A stretch of DNA of 64,000 nt from Pseudomonas sp. CHM02 (GTDB taxonomy: Bacteria; Pseudomonadota; Gammaproteobacteria; Pseudomonadales; Pseudomonadaceae). The stretch lies in the NCBI RefSeq assembly GCF_000612585.1, contig NZ_JFCA01000027.1, positions 39,754 to 103,753 of the forward strand, written 5' to 3'. The position numbers and the translations under genes were made by a program. Below are positions 19,365 to 26,963 of this stretch, piece by piece. How positions within the stretch are numbered: the stretch's first letter is position 1; each line of letters starts with the position of its first letter. Under the pieces are notes generated by a model. The model was given only the letters and a program-made list of their open reading frames with translations, was not told where the DNA came from and did not search any database.

Positions 19365-21890
19365 ATGACGCAAGTCACGGTGAAACAACTGGCCGATGAG
19401 GTCAAAACACCGGTAGAGCGCCTGTTGCAGCAGATGCGTGAGGCAGGTCTGCCGCACACCGCCGCCGATGAAGGTGTGAGCGACAGTGAGAAGCAGTCTT
19501 TGCTGACTCACTTGAAGAGCAGCCACAAGGCGAAAGTGGAAGAACCGCGCAAGATTACATTGCAGCGCAAAACCACCAGCACCCTGCGTGTTGCTGGTAG
19601 CAAGAGCATCAGCGTTGAAGTACGCAAGAAGAAAGTCTTCGTACAGCGCAGCCCGGAAGAAATCGAAGCCGAGCGCAAACGCGAACTGGAAGAACGTCGC
19701 GCAGTAGAAAATGCTGCTCGTCAGAAGGCTGAAGAAGAAGCCAAGCGTCGCGCCGAAGAAGAAGCGCGTCGCCAGCCTGCTGCTGCGCAACCTGCTGCCA
19801 CTGAAGCGGTCGCCGCGCCAAGCGCGCCAGTAGAAGCTGTGCGTGAGGCCGCTCCGGTTGCCGCTGCACCAGCACCTGCTGCTGACGCCCGTAAACGCGA
19901 CGAGCCTCGTCGTCCGGACAAGCCACGTGCTGACGATAACAATCGTCGCGGTGGTGGTGGCGATGGCGAGCGCAAAAACGCTCCACATCGTGCTTCGGTC
20001 AAAGAGAAAGCGCCTGCTCCACGCGTTGCCCCACGAACTACCGACGAAGAAAGCGATGGCTTCCGTCGTGGTGGTCGCGGCAAGGCCAAGCTGAAGAAGC
20101 GCAACGCCCACGGTTTCCAGAGCCCAACCGGCCCTGTCGTGCGTGAAGTGAAGATCGGCGAGACCATCACTGTGGGCGATCTGGCCCAGCAGATGTCGGT
20201 CAAGGCAGCTGAAATCATCAAGTTCATGTTCAAGCTGGGTACTCCAGCCACCATCAACCAGGTACTGGATCAGGAAACTGCCCAACTGGTTGCTGAAGAG
20301 CTGGGCCACAAAGTGACCCTGGTCAGCGACACCGCCCTGGAAGATTCCCTGGCCGAGTCCCTGAAGTTTGAAGGTGAGGCTGTTTCCCGTGCACCGGTTG
20401 TGACCGTAATGGGCCACGTTGACCACGGTAAAACTTCCCTGCTCGACTACATCCGTCGTGCCAAGGTTGCTGCAGGCGAAGCCGGCGGTATCACCCAGCA
20501 CATCGGCGCGTACCACGTTGAAACCGACCGTGGCATGGTGACGTTCCTCGATACCCCTGGTCACGCCGCGTTTACCGCAATGCGTGCCCGTGGTGCCAAG
20601 GCGACCGACATCGTGATCCTGGTGGTTGCAGCGGACGACGGCGTGATGCCACAAACCATCGAAGCCGTTCAGCATGCCAAGGCTGCTGGCGTTCCATTGG
20701 TTGTTGCGGTGAACAAAATCGACAAGCCGGGCGCTGATCTCGATCGCATCCGTAGCGAACTGTCGGTTCACGGCGTGACCTCCGAAGAGTGGGGTGGCGA
20801 CACTCCATTCGTGCCAGTCTCCGCGAAGATGGGTACCGGTGTTGACGAACTGCTCGAAGCCGTTCTGTTGCAAGCCGAAGTGCTGGAACTGACTGCGACT
20901 CCATCGGCTCCAGGCCGTGGCGTTGTGGTTGAGTCCCGTCTCGACAAGGGCCGTGGCCCGGTTGCGACCGTTCTGGTTCAAGACGGTACCCTGCGCCAGG
21001 GCGACATGGTCCTGGTCGGTTCGAACTACGGCCGTGTACGTGCCATGCTCGACGAGAACGGCAAGCCAATCAAGGAAGCCGGCCCTGCTATCCCGGTCGA
21101 GATCCTCGGCCTGGACGGTACCCCGGACGCTGGCGACGAAATGAGCGTAGTGGCCGACGAGAAGAAAGCCCGTGAAGTGGCTCTGTTCCGTCAAGGCAAG
21201 TTCCGTGAAGTCAAGCTGGCACGTGCTCACGCCGGCAAGCTGGAAAACATCTTCGAGAACATGGGCCAGGAAGAGAAGAAGACGCTTAACATCGTCCTCA
21301 AATCTGACGTGCGTGGTTCCCTCGAAGCGTTGAACGGCGCCCTGAACGGCCTGGGTAACGACGAAGTGCAAGTGCGTGTTGTCGGTGGCGGTGTCGGTGG
21401 TATCACCGAGTCCGACGCCAACCTGGCACTGGCTTCCAACGCTGTACTGTTCGGCTTCAACGTGCGTGCCGATGCTGGCGCTCGCAAGATCGTCGAGCAG
21501 GAAGGCCTGGACATGCGTTACTACAACGTCATCTACGACATCATCGAAGACGTCAAGAAAGCCCTCACCGGCATGCTTGGCAGTGACGTCCGGGAGAACA
21601 TCCTGGGGATCGCCGAAGTACGTGACGTGTTCCGCTCGCCGAAATTCGGCGCGATCGCCGGCTGCATGGTTGTCGAAGGCACCGTGTACCGTAACCGTCC
21701 AATCCGTGTACTGCGTGAAGACATCGTTATCTTCGAAGGCGAGCTGGAATCCCTGCGCCGCTTCAAGGATGACGCTTCCGAAGTACGTGCCGGCATGGAA
21801 TGCGGTATCGGCGTCAAGAGCTACAACGACGTCAAGGTTGGCGACAAGATCGAAGTCTTCGAGAAGGTTCAGGTTGCTCGCAGCCTCTAA
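19365..21890 (+). CDS. infB: Translation initiation factor IF-2
   Basis: GTPase that brings initiator tRNA to the 30S subunit. It has 841 residues. The N-terminal IF2N domain is followed by a long Ala/Glu/Arg-rich variable region (about 85-250), a second IF2N domain (VREVKIGETITVGDLAQQMSVKAAEIIKFMFKLG), then the G domain with GHVDHGKT, DTPGH and NKID and the C-terminal C1/C2 domains that bind fMet-tRNA. The ATG at 19365 follows GAGGAGAG. Internal GTG or ATG starts could give shorter isoforms as in E. coli, but I cannot decide that from sequence. It is followed by strong hairpins. Confidence 0.98.
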   Translation: MTQVTVKQLADEVKTPVERLLQQMREAGLPHTAADEGVSDSEKQSLLTHLKSSHKAKVEEPRKITLQRKTTSTLRVAGSKSISVEVRKKKVFVQRSPEEIEAERKRELEERRAVENAARQKAEEEAKRRAEEEARRQPAAAQPAATEAVAAPSAPVEAVREAAPVAAAPAPAADARKRDEPRRPDKPRADDNNRRGGGGDGERKNAPHRASVKEKAPAPRVAPRTTDEESDGFRRGGRGKAKLKKRNAHGFQSPTGPVVREVKIGETITVGDLAQQMSVKAAEIIKFMFKLGTPATINQVLDQETAQLVAEELGHKVTLVSDTALEDSLAESLKFEGEAVSRAPVVTVMGHVDHGKTSLLDYIRRAKVAAGEAGGITQHIGAYHVETDRGMVTFLDTPGHAAFTAMRARGAKATDIVILVVAADDGVMPQTIEAVQHAKAAGVPLVVAVNKIDKPGADLDRIRSELSVHGVTSEEWGGDTPFVPVSAKMGTGVDELLEAVLLQAEVLELTATPSAPGRGVVVESRLDKGRGPVATVLVQDGTLRQGDMVLVGSNYGRVRAMLDENGKPIKEAGPAIPVEILGLDGTPDAGDEMSVVADEKKAREVALFRQGKFREVKLARAHAGKLENIFENMGQEEKKTLNIVLKSDVRGSLEALNGALNGLGNDEVQVRVVGGGVGGITESDANLALASNAVLFGFNVRADAGARKIVEQEGLDMRYYNVIYDIIEDVKKALTGMLGSDVRENILGIAEVRDVFRSPKFGAIAGCMVVEGTVYRNRPIRVLREDIVIFEGELESLRRFKDDASEVRAGMECGIGVKSYNDVKVGDKIEVFEKVQVARSL

Positions 21891-21909
21891 CTCGCGCACT
21901 TCCGGAGCC

Positions 21910-21998
21910 ACGCGGCGTGTGGGCATGCAAATGCCCCGCTCCGCGTACGGACTCTAAACGCAACGCCCGGTCTGGCTTTTGTCAGGCCGGGCGTTTGC
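21910..21998 (+). terminator. Structured infB-rbfA gap with terminator-like hairpin
   Basis: The first structure has ACGCGG/CCGCGT flanking a perfect GGGCAT-GCAA-ATGCCC hairpin (21921-21936). The second is AACGCCCGG (21962-21970) pairing with CCGGGCGTT (21987-21995), with a T-rich loop and TTT after. The second is probably a partial terminator that lowers expression of rbfA and truB relative to infB. Confidence 0.6.
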
Positions 21999-22049
21999 CG
22001 CTTTCAGACCCCACGGGTTTCACCGTGTGGCAGTAACAGGTAACAAGAC

Positions 22050-22445
22050 ATGGCAAAAGAATACAGCCGTACCCAACGTATCGGCGATCAGATGCAGCGT
22101 GAGCTGGCCCAACTGATCCGTCGCGAAGTCAAAGACCCGCGTGTTGGCCTGGTCACCATCACCGCTGTTGAAGTGAGCCGTGACGTGGGTCACGCCAAGA
22201 TCTTCATCACCGTGATGGGGCAGGACAGCAGCGAAGAAATCGCGCAAAGCATCAAGGTGCTCAATTCGGCGGCAGGTTTCCTGCGCATGCAGTTGGCCCG
22301 TGAAATGAAGCTGCGCAGTGTTCCCCAGTTGCACTTCCACTACGACGAAAGCGTCGTGCGGGGTGCGCACCTGTCGGCACTGATCGAGCGCGCCGTGGCT
22401 GAAGACAGCCAGCATCCGTCCACACCTGAAGACGCCAAGGAGTAA
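22050..22445 (+). CDS. rbfA: 30S ribosome-binding factor RbfA
   Basis: Cold-shock-associated factor for 16S rRNA 5'-end maturation. It has 131 residues; the KH-like fold shows MAKEYSRTQRIGDQMQRELAQLIRREVKDPRVGLVTITAVEVSRDVGHAKIFITVMG and the terminal LHFHYDESVVRGAHLSALIERA. truB begins 3 bases after the stop, so the two are translationally coupled. Confidence 0.97.
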   Translation: MAKEYSRTQRIGDQMQRELAQLIRREVKDPRVGLVTITAVEVSRDVGHAKIFITVMGQDSSEEIAQSIKVLNSAAGFLRMQLAREMKLRSVPQLHFHYDESVVRGAHLSALIERAVAEDSQHPSTPEDAKE

Positions 22446-22448
22446 GCG

Positions 22449-23366
22449 GTGGCTCAGGTCAAACGTATCCGTCGCAACGTCAGCGGCATAATCCTGCTCG
22501 ACAAGCCCATTGGCTTTACCTCCAATGCCGCGTTGCAGAAGGTTCGCTGGCTGCTCAACGCCGAAAAGGCCGGGCACACCGGCAGCCTCGATCCCCTGGC
22601 CACTGGCGTGCTGCCGTTGTGCTTTGGCGAGGCCACCAAGTTTTCGCAATACCTGCTCGATTCCGACAAGGGTTATGAAACCCTCATGCAACTGGGCAAG
22701 ACCACCACCACGGCCGATGCCGAGGGTGATGTTCTGCAGGTGCGCGACGTGACCGTTGGTCGTGCTGACATTGAAGCTGCTTTACCCGGTTTTCGTGGGG
22801 AAATCAGTCAGATACCGCCGATGTACTCGGCGCTCAAGCGTGATGGCCAACCTCTTTACAAGCTGGCACGTGCGGGCGAAGTAGTGGAGCGTGAACCGCG
22901 TTCTGTTACTATTGCGCGCTTGGAATTGCTCGCCTGTGAAGGCGACACCGCCCGGTTGGCCGTGGACTGCAGCAAAGGCACCTATATCCGTACCCTGGTG
23001 GAAGATATCGGTGAAAAGCTCGGTTGCGGCGCGTACGTTGCGGAACTGCGACGCACCCAGGCCGGTCCTTTCAGCCTGGCACAGACGGTCACGCTGGAAG
23101 AGTTGGAAGCGGTACACGCCGAAGGCGGCAATGAAGCGGTTGATCGCTTCCTGATGCCATCGGACAGCGGTTTGCTCGATTGGCCATTGCTGCACTTCTC
23201 GGAGCACAGCGCGTTCTACTGGCTCAACGGCCAGCCGGTACGCGCCCCGGATGCCCCGAAGTTCGGCATGGTGCGGGTACAGGATCATAACGGTCGCTTT
23301 ATCGGTATCGGTGAAGTGAGCGAAGACGGGCGTATAGCGCCACGTCGGCTGATTCGGTCAGAATGA
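22449..23366 (+). CDS. truB: tRNA pseudouridine-55 synthase
   Basis: Makes pseudouridine 55 in the T-loop of tRNAs. The start is GTG at 22449 with AAGGAG overlapping the rbfA stop. It has 305 residues. The catalytic Asp is in GHTGSLDPLATGVLPLC; other conserved blocks are LLDKPIGFTSN, YETLMQLGKTTTTADAEGD and CSKGTYIRTLVEDIG. A C-terminal PUA-like extension follows. Next in the cluster is rpsO, 115 bases downstream. Confidence 0.97.
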   Translation: MAQVKRIRRNVSGIILLDKPIGFTSNAALQKVRWLLNAEKAGHTGSLDPLATGVLPLCFGEATKFSQYLLDSDKGYETLMQLGKTTTTADAEGDVLQVRDVTVGRADIEAALPGFRGEISQIPPMYSALKRDGQPLYKLARAGEVVEREPRSVTIARLELLACEGDTARLAVDCSKGTYIRTLVEDIGEKLGCGAYVAELRRTQAGPFSLAQTVTLEELEAVHAEGGNEAVDRFLMPSDSGLLDWPLLHFSEHSAFYWLNGQPVRAPDAPKFGMVRVQDHNGRFIGIGEVSEDGRIAPRRLIRSE

Positions 23367-23416
23367 CCGAACGAGTGTGGCTGTTAACAGGCACGGTCAA
23401 CACTCATTTTTAGATA

Positions 23417-23432
23417 CAGGGATTTGTCCCTG
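23417..23432 (+). promoter_or_regulatory. Hairpin in the rpsO leader (possible S15 site)
   Basis: A perfect CAGGGA-TTTG-TCCCTG hairpin lies about 50 bases before the rpsO start in a 115-base leader. S15 represses its own translation through leader RNA in several bacteria; whether this hairpin does so here is inference. Confidence 0.4.
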
Positions 23433-23481
23433 GCCTGTTGAAACTGCCTTTTGGGTGGTTTCCTGAAAAAAGGATTGCCTC

Positions 23482-23751
23482 ATGGCTCTCGACGTTCAAG
23501 AAAAAGCACAAATCGTTGCTGACTATCAGCAAGCTGTTGGTGACACTGGTTCGCCAGAAGTGCAAGTTGCACTGCTGACCCACAACATCAACAAGCTGCA
23601 AGGTCACTTCAAGGCCAACGGTAAAGATCACCACTCCCGTCGTGGTCTGATCCGCATGGTAAACCAGCGCCGTAAGCTGCTGGACTACCTGAAAGGCAAG
23701 GATCTGGGTCGTTATCAGACTCTGATCGGTCGCCTGGGTCTGCGTCGCTAA
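23482..23751 (+). CDS. rpsO: 30S ribosomal protein S15
   Basis: Primary 16S rRNA-binding protein of the platform. It has 89 residues with the canonical sequence MALDVQEKAQIVADYQQAVGDTGSPEVQVALLTHNINKLQGHFK and the rRNA-binding loop KDHHSRRGLIRMVNQRRKLLDYL. It is followed by a long hairpin and then pnp, the same order as in Escherichia coli. Confidence 0.99.
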   Translation: MALDVQEKAQIVADYQQAVGDTGSPEVQVALLTHNINKLQGHFKANGKDHHSRRGLIRMVNQRRKLLDYLKGKDLGRYQTLIGRLGLRR

Positions 23752-23766
23752 TAAGCGATTGCGCTA

Positions 23767-23829
23767 GAGGTTGGTTGTCTGCCGTGTGTCAGTGGGATTC
23801 CCGCTGGCCCACGGCAGGCTCCCAGCCTC
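23767..23829 (+). promoter_or_regulatory. Long rpsO-pnp hairpin, probable RNase III processing site
   Basis: Nested pairings make one 63-base near-perfect stem: GAGGTTGG with CCAGCCTC (one mismatch), CTGCCGTG with CACGGCAG (perfect), CAGTGGG with CCCGCTG, loop ATT. It sits 117 bases before pnp. In E. coli the equivalent hairpin is cut by RNase III and lets PNPase repress its own synthesis; the position and shape support the same role here. Confidence 0.7.
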
Positions 23830-23945
23830 AAGTTTTATCTGGATACATGTTTTACCCTGGACTAGCGTCGGGCCGATTCCCGCCATTGCCCAAGAATTTC
23901 GCAAGAAGACAAGTTCCCCAAGAGCCACAAAGAAGGTAGGACACC

Positions 23946-26051
23946 GTGAACCCGGTTATCAAAAAATTCCAGTTCGGTCAGTCGACCGTTACCCTCGAGA
24001 CAGGCCGTATCGCCCGTCAAGCCTCCGGCGCAGTGCTGGTTACCGTTGACGATGACGTCACCGTATTGGTGACCGTTGTTGGCGCCAAGACCGCTGACCC
24101 GAGCAAAGGCTTCTTCCCTCTGTCCGTTCACTACCAGGAAAAGACTTACGCTGCCGGTAAGATCCCTGGCGGTTTCTTCAAGCGCGAAGGCCGTCCTTCC
24201 GAGAAAGAAACCCTGACTTCCCGACTGATCGACCGTCCGATCCGTCCGCTGTTCCCAGAAGGCTTCATGAACGAAGTGCAGGTTGTCTGCACCGTCGTTT
24301 CCACCAGCAAGAAGACCGATCCGGACATCGCTGCGATGATCGGTACCTCGGCTGCCCTGGCTATTTCCGGTATTCCTTTCGATGGTCCGATCGGCGCTGC
24401 CCGCGTCGCGTTCCACGAAAGCACCGGCTACCTGCTGAACCCGACTTACGAGCAACTGAAAGCATCGAGCCTGGACATGGTCGTTGCCGGTACCTCGGAA
24501 GCCGTACTGATGGTTGAATCGGAAGCCAAAGAGCTGACCGAAGACCAGATGCTGGGCGCCGTACTGTTCGCCCACGACGAATTCCAGGCAGTCATCAAGG
24601 CTGTCACCGAACTGGCTGCCGAAGCTGCCAAGCCAACCTGGACCTGGGCTGCTGCCCCGGAAGCCACCGAACTGCTGGGCGCTATCCGCTCCGAGTTCGG
24701 CGCTGCCATCTCCGACGCCTACACCATCACCGTCAAGGCCGACCGTTACGCTCGCCTGGGCGAGTTGAAGGACCAGGTCGTGGCCAAGCTGTCCGGTGAA
24801 GAAGGCCAGCCTTCCGCCAGCGACGTCAAAGCTGCATTCGGTGAAATCGAATACCGCACCGTTCGCGAAAACATCGTTAACGGCAAGCCACGTATCGACG
24901 GTCGCGACACCCGCACCGTACGTCCGTTGAACATCGAAGTCGGCGTTCTGCCGAAGACTCACGGTTCGGCCCTGTTCACCCGTGGTGAAACCCAGGCCCT
25001 GGTTGTCGCGACCCTGGGTACTGCCCGTGACGCACAGCTGCTGGACACCCTGGAAGGCGAGAAAAAAGACCCCTTCATGCTGCACTACAACTTCCCTCCG
25101 TTCTCGGTGGGCGAATGTGGTCGCATGGGTGGTGCTGGTCGTCGTGAAATCGGTCACGGCCGTCTGGCCCGTCGTTCGGTCCAGGCCATGCTGCCGGCTG
25201 CTGACGTGTTCCCGTACACCATTCGCGTTGTGTCGGAAATCACCGAGTCCAACGGTTCCAGCTCCATGGCTTCCGTTTGCGGTGCTTCCCTGGCGCTGAT
25301 GGACGCTGGTGTGCCGATGAAGGCGCCGGTTGCCGGTATCGCCATGGGCCTGGTTAAAGAAGGCGAGAAGTTCGCCATCCTGACCGACATCCTGGGTGAC
25401 GAAGACCACCTGGGCGATATGGACTTCAAGGTAGCCGGTACCGCCAAAGGTGTGACCGCGCTGCAGATGGACATCAAGATCAAGGGCATCACCGAAGAGA
25501 TCATGGAAATCGCCCTGGGCCAAGCCCTGGAAGCGCGCCTGAACATCCTCGGCCAGATGAACCAGATCATTGGTCAGTCGCGTACCGAACTGTCGGAAAA
25601 TGCTCCGACCATGATCGCGATGAAAATCGACACCGACAAAATCCGTGATGTCATCGGTAAAGGCGGCGCGACTATTCGTGCGATCTGTGAAGAGACCAAG
25701 GCTTCGATCGACATCGAAGACGACGGCTCGATCAAGATCTTCGGCGAAACCAAGGAAGCTGCAGAAGCTGCGCGTCAGCGCGTTCTGGGCATCACCGCTG
25801 AGGCCGAGATCGGCAAGATCTACGTCGGTAAGGTTGAGCGCATCGTCGACTTCGGCGCATTCGTCAACATCCTGCCGGGCAAAGACGGTCTGGTTCACAT
25901 CTCCATGCTGAGCGATGCTCGCGTTGAGAAAGTGACTGACATTCTGAAAGAAGGCCAGGAAGTGGAAGTGCTGGTACTGGACGTGGACAACCGCGGCCGT
26001 ATCAAGCTGTCCATCAAGGACGTAGCAGCAGCCAAGGCTTCGGGCGTTTAA
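23946..26051 (+). CDS. pnp: Polyribonucleotide nucleotidyltransferase (PNPase)
   Basis: Phosphorolytic 3'-5' exoribonuclease and degradosome component. The start is GTG at 23946 (MNPVIKKFQFGQSTVTLETGRIARQASGAVLV) after AGGTAGGA. It has 701 residues: two RNase PH-like domains with an all-helical linker between them, a KH domain (IDTDKIRDVIGKGGATIRAICEETKASIDI) and an S1 domain (IGKIYVGKVERIVDFGAFVNILPGKDGLVHIS). A strong terminator ends the unit 22 bases after the stop. Confidence 0.99.
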   Translation: MNPVIKKFQFGQSTVTLETGRIARQASGAVLVTVDDDVTVLVTVVGAKTADPSKGFFPLSVHYQEKTYAAGKIPGGFFKREGRPSEKETLTSRLIDRPIRPLFPEGFMNEVQVVCTVVSTSKKTDPDIAAMIGTSAALAISGIPFDGPIGAARVAFHESTGYLLNPTYEQLKASSLDMVVAGTSEAVLMVESEAKELTEDQMLGAVLFAHDEFQAVIKAVTELAAEAAKPTWTWAAAPEATELLGAIRSEFGAAISDAYTITVKADRYARLGELKDQVVAKLSGEEGQPSASDVKAAFGEIEYRTVRENIVNGKPRIDGRDTRTVRPLNIEVGVLPKTHGSALFTRGETQALVVATLGTARDAQLLDTLEGEKKDPFMLHYNFPPFSVGECGRMGGAGRREIGHGRLARRSVQAMLPAADVFPYTIRVVSEITESNGSSSMASVCGASLALMDAGVPMKAPVAGIAMGLVKEGEKFAILTDILGDEDHLGDMDFKVAGTAKGVTALQMDIKIKGITEEIMEIALGQALEARLNILGQMNQIIGQSRTELSENAPTMIAMKIDTDKIRDVIGKGGATIRAICEETKASIDIEDDGSIKIFGETKEAAEAARQRVLGITAEAEIGKIYVGKVERIVDFGAFVNILPGKDGLVHISMLSDARVEKVTDILKEGQEVEVLVLDVDNRGRIKLSIKDVAAAKASGV

Positions 26052-26072
26052 TCACGCTCTAGCTTCACGCTG

Positions 26073-26101
26073 AAAAAAGGACTCTTCGGAGTCCTTTTTT
26101 A
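26073..26101 (+). terminator. Rho-independent terminator of pnp
   Basis: AAAAAAGGACTC-TTC-GGAGTCCTTTTTT: a perfect stem ending in a six-T run. Confidence 0.95.
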
Positions 26102-26152
26102 TGGGCGCTTGGAAAGTGAAGGGAAATCAGCCGTTTAGGCCAAGAAAAAGCC

Positions 26153-26193
26153 GCAACTTGCATGCAGGCACGATGAGGTTCATGCAACTTGCA
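26153..26193 (+). promoter_or_regulatory. Twin TGCAA-C-TTGCA palindromes, possible enhancer sites
   Basis: GCAACTTGCA occurs at 26153-26162 and 26184-26193, exactly 31 bases apart (about three helical turns); the second copy extends to the palindrome TGCAACTTGCA. They lie 67-107 bases upstream of the sigma-54-type promoter, the usual place for an enhancer-binding protein. I do not recognise the cognate activator. Confidence 0.45.
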
Positions 26194-26259
26194 CGATTTC
26201 GAAAACAGGTCGATTTTATAAGTCTTTGTTTTTAAATGACTTTATGGATGTTTAGGACT

Positions 26260-26275
26260 TGGCACAGCGCCTGCA
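26260..26275 (+). promoter_or_regulatory. Sigma-54 promoter for the BON-domain gene
   Basis: TGGCACAGCGCCTGCA matches the -24/-12 consensus (TGGCAC-N5-TTGCA) at all but one position, with GG and GC ten bases apart. The start of transcription would fall near 26286, about 60 bases before the gene. Confidence 0.65.
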
Positions 26276-26345
26276 ATAGTACTGGTAACCCTGCAGCATT
26301 AACGTAGACACGCTGCAGACTTTCGAAAAAACAGGAGTTACTCGT

Positions 26346-26693
26346 ATGAAGAAGTTCGCTATCGCTGCTGCAACTGCCACCGCGCTGACCCTGACCATGG
26401 CTAACGTCGCGTTCGCCCAAACTTCCCAGGCTCCAATGGTTGTAGCCGCAGGTGAAGTGACCAAGGCTAAAGAGGCGACCTCCGATACCTGGATCACCAC
26501 TAAAGTGAAAAGTGACCTGGTCACCGAGAAAGGCATTCCTGGCACCGACATCAAAGTCGAAACCAACAAAGGCGTAGTGTCCCTGTCCTCCACTGTCGCA
26601 GTGACAGAGGCACAGAAAACCACCGCGGTGAATATCACCAAGAAAATCAAAGGCGTTAAAGCTGTATCGGCCGACGGCCTGAAAGCAGAGTAA
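26346..26693 (+). CDS. BON-domain periplasmic protein (OsmY-like)
   Basis: A 115-residue protein with a clear Sec signal peptide (MKKFAIAAATATALTLTMANVAFA, cleavage before Gln25) and a single BON domain (TSDTWITTKVKSDLVTEKGIPGTDIKVETNKGVVSLSSTVAVTEAQKTTAVNITKKIKGVKAV). BON proteins of the OsmY type act in the envelope under osmotic or other stress; the exact role here is unknown. It is a single-gene unit with its own sigma-54-type promoter and a downstream terminator. A PAO1 homologue sits in the same place (PA4739). Confidence 0.85.
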   Translation: MKKFAIAAATATALTLTMANVAFAQTSQAPMVVAAGEVTKAKEATSDTWITTKVKSDLVTEKGIPGTDIKVETNKGVVSLSSTVAVTEAQKTTAVNITKKIKGVKAVSADGLKAE

Positions 26694-26795
26694 CGCTAGA
26701 GGAATTCGTCTGAACTAGGCGGCAGAGAGTGAGCTAGTTATCCACTCAATGCACCACACAGGTTCATGCGACCGGCCACAAGGATGTGGTCATTA

Positions 26796-26826
26796 AAGGC
26801 CCCGACATTCGTGTCGGGGCCTTTTC
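26796..26826 (+). terminator. Terminator after the BON-domain gene
   Basis: AAGGCCCCGACA-TTCG-TGTCGGGGCCTT followed by TTCT: a perfect 12-bp stem with a stable tetraloop. It lies 103 bases after the stop; the bases between hold no gene. Confidence 0.85.
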
Positions 26827-26862
26827 TATGGAGGCTAAAAATCCTCAGGCCTACAAACACCA

Positions 26863-26953
26863 CCTGTAGGCGCTGGCTTGCCTGCGATGCAAACACCTCG
26901 GTCATTCAGTTGAACAGAGGTGATGCTATCGCCGGCAAGCCAGCTCCTACGGG
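26863..26953. repeat. REPIN-type repeat (paired REP sequences)
   Basis: Two inverted REP arms (CTGTAGGCGCTGGCTTGCC... and ...GGCAAGCCAGCTCCTACGG) flank a central hairpin (ACACCTC / GAGGTGA). This is the GI-type REPIN layout known from P. fluorescens. It lies between the BON-gene terminator and the 3' end of the DUF748 gene, with several mismatches between the arms. Confidence 0.85.
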
Positions 26954-26963
26954 TGTACAGGGC

